The position numbers and the translations under genes were made by a program. DNA of 64,000 bases from NCBI GenBank assembly GCA_026400835.1, contig JAPLOA010000084.1, positions 233,696 to 297,695 of the forward strand, written 5' to 3'. This document shows, in pieces, positions 58,080 through 64,000 of the stretch (its first letter is position 1; each line of letters begins with the position of its first letter). The stretch is from Planctomycetales bacterium. Its GTDB lineage: Bacteria; Planctomycetota; Planctomycetia; Planctomycetales; Planctomycetaceae. A model generated the notes under the pieces. That model was given only the letters and a program-made list of their open reading frames with translations, had not been told where the DNA came from and ran no database searches.

Positions 58080-59315
58080 ATGGCACAAAACTCACGCAGA
58101 TCGTTTCTGAAGAACTCCACGGGGGCTGCGGTTCTGACGTTCGGTGGATTTGCGCCCGTTGCTTTGCAAAGAGCTGCTGTCCAGGCGGCGTCACATAACG
58201 CGGCTACGGATCGAGTCCTTGTCGTTATCGAACTGGCGGGCGGCAACGACGGCCTGAATACCGTAGTTCCGTTTGCAGATGAGACATACCGCAAACTGCG
58301 TCCCAAACTGGCCGTTGCCAGGAGCGACACTCTGGCGATTAACGGAGAGCTTGGATTCCATCCCGCGTTGCGAGGATTCGCGGATCTACTTGAAGCCGGC
58401 AAGCTGGCAATTGTTCAGGGGGTCGGATACCCGGATCCAAATCGGTCGCACTTTGAGTCTATGGATATCTGGCACACGTGTCAGCGAAAGAATGACGTTC
58501 GCACGGACGGCTGGCTGGGGCGATTTCTCGAGGAACAAACAGACGCCGATGGTGGAGATCCGTCTGCTTTGCACCTCGGCCACGACAAACAGCCGTTCTC
58601 GGTGATGTCGAGAAGAGTACGCGTGCCATCGATTCGCTCGCTGGAACAGTTTCGACTTCAGGGGGCCGACGATGCAGACTTTCGCAAAGCCGTTCAGGAG
58701 CTGGCGGACGCAAGGAGAGCTGAAGGCAACGACCTGCTGAACTTCGTGCAGTCCAGCACAAGCTCCGCGATCACGGCCAGTGAGCGTTTGAGTTCCACTG
58801 GCAAGACCTATGCTTCGATCGTAACGTATCCAAAGAACGGACTGGGCGAACAACTGCAGACCGTTGCCAGGCTGATGAGTTCCGGCCTGAAGACTTCGAT
58901 CTACTATCTGCAACTCAACGGCTTTGATACTCATTCCCAGCAACCCGGGGCTCACGAGGGATTGCTCCGGCAGCTTGGTGATTCCGTGAAGGCCTTTCTG
59001 GATGACGTGGATCAGATGAAAAAGTCTGATGCTGTCACCGTGATGGCGTTCAGCGAGTTTGGTCGACGAGTCGAAGAGAATGCCAGCGAAGGCACTGACC
59101 ACGGGACAGCCGGCCCCATGTTTCTTGCGGGAAATGCCGTGAAGAGCGGACTCGTTGGAGAATTGCCAAGTCTGCAAAAGCTCAGAGATGGAGACCTCCA
59201 GCATCACACCGATTTTCGGCAGGTCTACGCGGCTGTCATAGAGAATTGGTTTCAGTGCGAATCCGGCAGGATTCTGAAGGGCGATTTTAAGCCGGTTGAT
59301 GTCTTCCGGGGTTGA
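58080..59315 (+). CDS. DUF1501 family Tat-exported protein
   Basis: A 411-residue protein with a twin-arginine signal (SRRSFLKNSTGAAVLTFGGF) and the DUF1501 core: VVIELAGGNDGLNTVVPF, LGFHPALRGFADLLEAGKLA, VGYPDPNRSHFESMDIWHT and a late FSEFGRRVEENASEGTDHGTA. The fold is alkaline-phosphatase/sulfatase-like, but the function is unknown. DUF1501 proteins are strongly expanded in planctomycetes, where they often pair with DUF1800 or DUF1549/DUF1553 proteins; no such partner is adjacent here. The ATG at 58080 gives a clean Tat leader; a TTG at 58047 overlapping asnS is unlikely. Confidence 0.9.
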   Translation: MAQNSRRSFLKNSTGAAVLTFGGFAPVALQRAAVQAASHNAATDRVLVVIELAGGNDGLNTVVPFADETYRKLRPKLAVARSDTLAINGELGFHPALRGFADLLEAGKLAIVQGVGYPDPNRSHFESMDIWHTCQRKNDVRTDGWLGRFLEEQTDADGGDPSALHLGHDKQPFSVMSRRVRVPSIRSLEQFRLQGADDADFRKAVQELADARRAEGNDLLNFVQSSTSSAITASERLSSTGKTYASIVTYPKNGLGEQLQTVARLMSSGLKTSIYYLQLNGFDTHSQQPGAHEGLLRQLGDSVKAFLDDVDQMKKSDAVTVMAFSEFGRRVEENASEGTDHGTAGPMFLAGNAVKSGLVGELPSLQKLRDGDLQHHTDFRQVYAAVIENWFQCESGRILKGDFKPVDVFRG

Positions 59316-59479
59316 ATCCAATTCACCGGGCTTGCAGGAACCTCCGCCACCGGGTTTGCGCCCAATGGCGTGGACTTAAGTTCGACTTGCCACAAAGGAG
59401 CTTGTCCTGAGCTGTCAAGAATTTCGTATTGCATCGAGATTCAGTGGGACAACTATCGTTTTGATTTTGCCTCGTAGAG

Positions 59480-59662
59480 GCGGCAGCGGGTAGCCCGAGG
59501 CTTTAGCCTCGGGGAAAGACGTTTGAAAATGAACATTAAGCCGTGAAACGGCGAAAGCTATGTGTTGATCTCGTGGAAAAAGCATCGCTATCGCCGTTTC
59601 ACGGCTGATGGATCGTGTTTGCCTCCCACCCCAGGCTGAAGCCTGGGGCTAAATGCTGCCGC
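59480..59662. repeat. Composite element of nested palindromes
   Basis: Four inverted repeats are arranged symmetrically: outer GCGGCAGC/GCTGCCGC (59480-59487, 59655-59662), CCCGAGGCT/AGCCTCGGG (59494-59502, 59505-59513), a 16-bp AGCCGTGAAACGGCGA arm pair (59539-59554, 59591-59606), and CCCCAGGC/GCCTGGGG (59629-59636, 59641-59648). It lies in the 613-bp gap 59316-59928, which has no other feature I can support. Confidence 0.8.
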
Positions 59663-59928
59663 AGCTACGCTGCGAAACGCAGCACGGAACAACGGACGAA
59701 AACAGCGCAATGCCAAGCGATGTCACCCCCAAATGTTTGTCACCCCAGGCTTGTCCCCGTGGAGCAATGATCTCAACCAGAGACGAAGATTTTCGCTTGC
59801 CTGGCGATGAGTTCCAGCCCCTTTTCCGGGCCGCTCCGGAATCACCGTCGAGTTTTCGGCAGGTTCGTCTACACTACAACACTTCTCAATGTTGAAGATT
59901 TCGACCCACATGGCAACGGAATGTCAGG

Positions 59929-60732
59929 ATGCGCATCCCTTTTGAACCCAGATCGCCAAACTCCGGTTTTCGACGGCTGGTCCTGATGTGCGGCGGAGCC
60001 GTCTGCCTGCTGACGGTGACAAGTCTCTTCGCACAGGACGCCGCGCCGGCTCAGGCTGCGGAAAAGACTGCTCAGTCATTTTTGAACGTACGCGACATGT
60101 TGGCCGCGGGAGGCATGATCGGCTACGTGATCATGTTTCTGAGCTTCATCATGGTGGCTTTGATTATTGACTATGTGCTGCATATCCGTCGGTCAACATT
60201 TATGCCGCCAGGGCTGGCCGAAGAAATTCACAGGTGCCTCGCTGAGAAAAAAATCGCCGAGGGGCTGCAGCTTTGTGAAAAGCATCAGGGATTTCTCAGT
60301 CGATTGCTTCATTCGGGACTCGAAGAAGCCGGAACTGGCAGTTATGCGGCCGTCGAAAAAGCGATCGAAGACGCAGCGGTCGAACAATCCAGTCGCTACT
60401 TCCGCCGCATCGAACATTTGTCCGTCATCAGCACTCTGGCCCCGATGCTCGGGCTGATGGGAACAGTCTGGGGGATGATTCTGGCTTTCATGGAATTCGA
60501 ACTGAAGGCGAATCCACAAATCTCGGAACTTGCACCCGGCGTCTACAAAGCCCTGATCACAACCTTGCAGGGGCTCGGCGTGGCAATTCCGGCCATTGGT
60601 GCATTGGCGTTCTTCAGAAGTCGGGTCGAAGAGCTCTCCACAGAGACAACACTTCTGGCCGCTCACGTCTTCTCAGACTATCGCCGCGCAGCCCAGGCCC
60701 GCCGCAAACAGCGATCGTCGGCAGAAGAGTAA
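59929..60732 (+). CDS. MotA/TolQ/ExbB proton channel family protein
   Basis: A 267-residue membrane protein. A cleavable signal-like segment (about 18-35, ending LFA) precedes a first helix (about 62-84, MIGYVIMFLSFIMVALIIDYVL). A cytoplasmic helical region follows with LEEAGTGSYAAVEKAIEDAA. The two conserved C-terminal helices have HLSVISTLAPMLGLMGTVWGM and TLQGLGVAIPAIGALAFF. ExbB/TolQ proteins form a pentameric proton channel with ExbD/TolR to energise outer-membrane processes. No ExbD/TolR gene is adjacent: the next gene, thrC, is convergent with only 4 bp between stops. The partner must be encoded elsewhere. Confidence 0.88.
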   Translation: MRIPFEPRSPNSGFRRLVLMCGGAVCLLTVTSLFAQDAAPAQAAEKTAQSFLNVRDMLAAGGMIGYVIMFLSFIMVALIIDYVLHIRRSTFMPPGLAEEIHRCLAEKKIAEGLQLCEKHQGFLSRLLHSGLEEAGTGSYAAVEKAIEDAAVEQSSRYFRRIEHLSVISTLAPMLGLMGTVWGMILAFMEFELKANPQISELAPGVYKALITTLQGLGVAIPAIGALAFFRSRVEELSTETTLLAAHVFSDYRRAAQARRKQRSSAEE

Positions 60733-60736
60733 CCGG

Positions 60737-62125
60737 CTACGCCAAACCCAGCGCCTTCAGGATCGCAACTTCGTCATTATCAACGACGACTGGTGGATTC
60801 GCGAACGGCGTTGAAGTGACTCCGGCTGGCGTCAGCTTTTTGCTCATCAGCTGAGGGTCCCCTGAATGGTAGGCCATAGTTAGATCCGGATCCTTCAACT
60901 GATGTCCGGTCAGGATACAGACGACTCGATCATCCGCGTGAATCACGCCTTCTTTTCGCAGGCGCAAAACGCCCGCAATCGTGGCCCCGCTGGCCGGTTC
61001 ACAGCCAAAGCCTGTCGCGGCAATTCGAGCACGTGAATCGATGATTTCCTGATCCGACACTTTTCGCACGATACCGTTACAGACGGAGAGTGCTCGCAGA
61101 GCTTTCTCAAGATTCACCGGACGATTAATCTCAATCGCGCTGGCCAAAGTAGAGGCTCGTTCGTTGTCACGATCCATGGTGGTGTAGCGGCCGCAAATCT
61201 GATCGGCATTCGGACGACCACCGTTCCAGACCAGTTTGCCGTCATTTACGAACTCATCGAGAGTGTCAGCTCCGGACGCATTGATGATGGCCAACCGGGG
61301 AACGCGATCAATCAGCCCCAATGCCTTCAGTTCCATAAAGGCTTTGCCGAAGGAGCTGCTGTTTCCAAGATTTCCGCCCGGGACCACAATCCAGTCCGGC
61401 ACCTGCCAACCGAGTCCCTCGAGAACTCGCAACATGATCGTCTTCTGACCTTCCAGACGAAACGGATTCACGCTGTTGCAAAGATAGATAGGATGCTTCG
61501 CACAGATGTCTCGCACGCGTGCCAGGGCGTCATCGAAGTCGCCTCGAATCTGAATCGTCTTCGCTCCATAGTCCAGCGCCTGAGATAACTTGCCGAAAGC
61601 GATCTTGCCGCTGCCGACAAAGACGATGCACTGAAAATGTCCGGTGACGCCCGCATAGATCGCCAATGACGCACTAGTGTTTCCGGTCGAAGCACAGGCC
61701 GTCATCTTTGCACCGACCATGCGAGCATGAGTTGATGCGGCGGTCATCCCATTGTCTTTGAAACTTCCTGAAGGATTCATGCCTTCATACTGCAGGAACA
61801 GGTGACCGACTTTCATATCGCACTGGCGCGCAAGCTTGTCGTTCTTCTGCAGAATGGTCTGGCCTTCGCCGATCGTGACGATTTGCTCATCGGTGGCAAA
61901 TGGCAGCAGTTCTCGAAATCGCCAGACACCGCTGTAGTCGACGGGATTCAGTCGTGTCGTCCAGCGGCGTTCGAATTCCGAAAGCGACTTTGGAACCGGT
62001 ACGGCATTCCAGTCATAGGTGACGTCCAGCAAACTGCCGCACTTCGGGCAAGCCGTAAGGATCTGGCCCACATCGTAAGTGGCCGCGCAATCGGGATGGA
62101 TACACTGCTGAAATGCAACTGACAT
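60737..62125 (-). CDS. thrC: Threonine synthase
   Basis: A 462-residue PLP enzyme converting O-phosphohomoserine to threonine. The N-terminus has a four-Cys zinc-ribbon-like motif (Cys8, Cys13, Cys26, Cys29), as seen in some long threonine synthases. The PLP lysine is in [12 protein letters not shown]. The SNT-like loop [17 protein letters not shown] and the phosphate-binding [15 protein letters not shown] follow, and [16 protein letters not shown] lies near the C-terminus. Length and motifs are complete. Confidence 0.93.
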   Translation of the reverse strand: MSVAFQQCIHPDCAATYDVGQILTACPKCGSLLDVTYDWNAVPVPKSLSEFERRWTTRLNPVDYSGVWRFRELLPFATDEQIVTIGEGQTILQKNDKLARQCDMKVGHLFLQYEGMNPSGSFKDNGMTAASTHARMVGAKMTACASTGNTSASLAIYAGVTGHFQCIVFVGSGKIAFGKLSQALDYGAKTIQIRGDFDDALARVRDICAKHPIYLCNSVNPFRLEGQKTIMLRVLEGLGWQVPDWIVVPGGNLGNSSSFGKAFMELKALGLIDRVPRLAIINASGADTLDEFVNDGKLVWNGGRPNADQICGRYTTMDRDNERASTLASAIEINRPVNLEKALRALSVCNGIVRKVSDQEIIDSRARIAATGFGCEPASGATIAGVLRLRKEGVIHADDRVVCILTGHQLKDPDLTMAYHSGDPQLMSKKLTPAGVTSTPFANPPVVVDNDEVAILKALGLA

Positions 62126-62190
62126 GGAAAACCAGAATGAAAAAGGAACTCGTTAGTGTAAGAAGTGCGACAACCTGCAGGCGTTTGTAG

Positions 62191-62307
62191 TGCTGGCTTC
62201 AGCCAGCATTTCGGTAAGAACCTGTCAAAATGTGGATCAATCGTTTAACGGCAAGCCGCAGGCGTTGTCGCAAGTTTCGCCTCCGCCTACGGCTCGCCGT
62301 TAAACGA
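62191..62307. repeat. Palindromic intergenic element, copy 1, plus small hairpin
   Basis: A hairpin TGCTGGCT/AGCCAGCA (62191-62208) is followed by a larger palindrome: TCGTTTAACGGC (62241-62252) and GCCGTTAAACGA (62296-62307), with inner arms AAGCCGCAGGCG and CGCCTACGGCT. The same large palindrome recurs at 63829-63893. It lies in the 271-bp gap upstream of thrC. Confidence 0.8.
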
Positions 62308-62396
62308 AAACGCATACGAAACGACTAAAGCAAAACCATGTGGCCCCAATGCCGACCGAAGTCGGCACCACGAATCGAATCAAAACTGAGCCAGTC

Positions 62397-63560
62397 TCAA
62401 GTCCCGTAGCGTAGAGCGGGAAGCAGGCTAATGCCAGACGATTGCTGTTCAATTGCCTGAGCGGCCCAGCCCACAAGTCTCGCCATCACGATCACCAGGG
62501 CCTGCCGATCGGCCGGAATGTCCAGCAGTGTCATCAGGCGAGCCGCAGCCCAATCGGTCGTGGGAACTCGCTGTTCCTGAGCCTGCAGCTTTTCCAGTCG
62601 AGCCGCAGCCGCTTCTACGCGGATTCTGTCGATACTTCCCAGCATTGTGCGACAGGTTTCGGTCAGCAGCGAGGCACGATTATCCTCTGAGGCCGCAGCG
62701 AATCCGAACGGCATCGGCTGGCCTTCGCGACGCCGCCACCACGCCTCAACCTGTCCCGGATTCAGGAATCCTTTCAGCAGATCGCTGGTCCACAGAAACG
62801 GGTCATTCCGAAGTTGAGAAACAAACAGGGACGCCGCCGACTGCAGCACCGGGATAATGTGAGATGTCGTACTGGCCGCAAACCTCGCCGTAAAACACGC
62901 CGGGCGCATTTCCGTGAGGCATTCGCAAATCATCAGAACGTTCATCGCCGCATCTTCTGCTGCCGAAGGACGCTCTTCGGTTCCTCGCAGTCGACACAAC
63001 AGACGCCCGGCCCATGTGAGTTCAGTCTCGTCCGTCGACAGTTGCATCGACGACAAGGCCGCGATGTCTGTCGAATCTCCCAGCGCGGCAGAAATAATCA
63101 ACGGCAACTGCGCCAGCAACCGAAGCACGCGAGTTCTCGCGCTTTCATCATTGCTGTCGCATGGTGTCGGATCAAAAAATGAAAGTAGCGAGAGACAGAG
63201 TGGGAACAAATCCAGCGGCCTCGCGCCAACAGGGAGTCGTGCCAGAATTTCAGTGGTCGACTCATCAATCACCGCAGAATCAGCGATGATGGAACTGCAG
63301 TCCGCCATCTCTTCTTCAGTGGGCAGATTCTGGTGCAGCAGAAGCCAGATGACATGCTCAAATGAGTACATCTGGATCAGATCTTCGACCGCATGTCCGC
63401 AGTAATGAACTCCTGCATCGCCATAGGTCAACAGATTGGTCGTGCCGCAGACAACATCCGTGAGTCCGCGTGAGCCTGCAGTTTCGTTTCTGCGAATATC
63501 ATCCACCAGACGTCGCAGCCCATTCACAAGATGAGCCGCTGGCAGTGCTGATTGATCCAT
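62397..63560 (-). CDS. Citrate-synthase-fold protein lacking catalytic histidines
   Basis: A 387-residue protein. The N-terminal third follows citrate synthase: GLTDVVCGTTNLLTYGDAGV, YCGHAVEDLIQMYSFEHV and IWLLLHQNLPTEEEM. FTARFAAS (223-230) matches the helix normally following HADHxxNAS. At the expected active-site positions, however, HADH is replaced by ICEC (211-214), the LHGGAN histidine block is absent (residues ~240-255 read SAASLFVSQL), and GFGHRVY is replaced by PMPFGFAAAS. A late DWAAARL retains only the third catalytic Asp-like position. It is therefore unlikely to be a citrate synthase. It may be a paralogue with a structural or regulatory role, or a decaying copy with an intact frame. 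Confidence 0.7.
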   Translation of the reverse strand: MDQSALPAAHLVNGLRRLVDDIRRNETAGSRGLTDVVCGTTNLLTYGDAGVHYCGHAVEDLIQMYSFEHVIWLLLHQNLPTEEEMADCSSIIADSAVIDESTTEILARLPVGARPLDLFPLCLSLLSFFDPTPCDSNDESARTRVLRLLAQLPLIISAALGDSTDIAALSSMQLSTDETELTWAGRLLCRLRGTEERPSAAEDAAMNVLMICECLTEMRPACFTARFAASTTSHIIPVLQSAASLFVSQLRNDPFLWTSDLLKGFLNPGQVEAWWRRREGQPMPFGFAAASEDNRASLLTETCRTMLGSIDRIRVEAAAARLEKLQAQEQRVPTTDWAAARLMTLLDIPADRQALVIVMARLVGWAAQAIEQQSSGISLLPALRYGT

Positions 63561-63828
63561 AAAGTCAGATTCCCTTCTTCTTCATGAACACGAATCCGTC
63601 CTGGGCCTTCCGCCATCAGCCACTTCGATGGAACTCTTTTCCATCATGGCTGTCGACAGCGTTCATTGAAGTACCCCCCTCGGCAAAACTTTACCGAACA
63701 AAACGTCGCCTGGGAACCGAACAGCCCGTGATGCTAATCTGGATGAACAGGGCAGTTCTGAAAGAGGCGTTTTTGCGCTACGCTCGTGAGTAATTTGCAG
63801 ATACGTGCCGGCGGTCTATTGACTTACT

Positions 63829-63893
63829 CGTTTAACGGCAAGCCGTAGGCGTCGTGGCCCGAATTCGCCTACGCCTGCGGCTCGCCGTTAAAC
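63829..63893. repeat. Palindromic intergenic element, copy 2
   Basis: Arms GTTTAACGGC (63830-63839) and GCCGTTAAAC (63884-63893), with inner AGCCGTAGGCG/CGCCTACGCC-like sequence, match the element at 62241-62307 almost base for base apart from the loop. It lies in 63561-64000, the last 440 bp of the window, where I see no gene. Confidence 0.8.
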
Positions 63894-64000
63894 CCGGATT
63901 ATTCATAACTGGTTCAAATGAAAGGGCCATCGCTGCGTAGAAGTTGATGTCAACGAACAACTTACGGAAACACAGCGAGGCCACGGATGAGTATACACAC

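Noticed and set aside
57271..58194. 307-codon minus-strand open frame
   Set aside because: Antisense to asnS, whose motifs are complete on the plus strand.
58386..59321. 311-codon minus-strand open frame
   Set aside because: Antisense to the DUF1501 gene; no recognisable features.

Overview
The window looks like chromosome of a planctomycete (order Planctomycetales). The evidence is the company the genes keep: a Tat-exported DUF1501 protein, a Ser/Thr kinase carrying a membrane segment, a coiled coil and WD40 propellers, a giant exported protein starting with a variant of the planctomycete LEPR-XLL motif, a Cys-containing secreted protein of a kind I associate with planctomycetes, and long intergenic stretches filled with palindromic elements. 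The genus cannot be fixed from sequence alone. I saw no rRNA, tRNA or CRISPR array.

Layout. 0-9.3 kb: a 38-bp inverted-repeat element, a DUF2079 membrane protein, a lipoprotein alpha/beta hydrolase, a 16-bp tandem-repeat patch, an NfeD/ClpP-class membrane protease, an FHA protein and a tiny Lys/Pro- and Cys-rich secreted protein with a clear terminator. 9.4-16.4 kb: an 88-aa protein overlapping a TatD-like hydrolase gene, an RluA-type pseudouridine synthase, an AAA ATPase/arrestin-like pair overlapping by 8 bp, a cytochrome b561-like protein and an MgtC/DUF4010 membrane protein. 16.5-22.7 kb is a graveyard: a glycosyltransferase remnant, an NAD(P)/FAD oxidoreductase beheaded by a decayed IS5-type element, a flavin/ferredoxin reductase with an in-frame amber codon and two lost Fe-S cysteines, and an MsrQ-like haem-subunit stub. 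An apparently intact thioredoxin lipoprotein and a GH13 enzyme sit among them.

22.8-44.6 kb is a two-gene unit on the minus strand: a 5,280-aa surface/exported protein with two LamG domains and at least ten ~300-aa repeat units, whose stop overlaps the start of a 2,014-aa receptor-like kinase/WD40 protein in ATGTCTGA. This is the most striking part of the window. A divergent secreted planctomycete protein follows at 45 kb.

46.3-63.6 kb is mostly housekeeping: purH, gltB (with its own terminator), a TolC-type lipoprotein, an RluE-like pseudouridine synthase, asnS followed by the DUF1501 gene, an ExbB/TolQ-like protein, thrC, and a citrate-synthase-fold protein that lacks the catalytic histidines. 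Intergenic gaps here carry several perfect or near-perfect palindromic elements, one type occurring twice.
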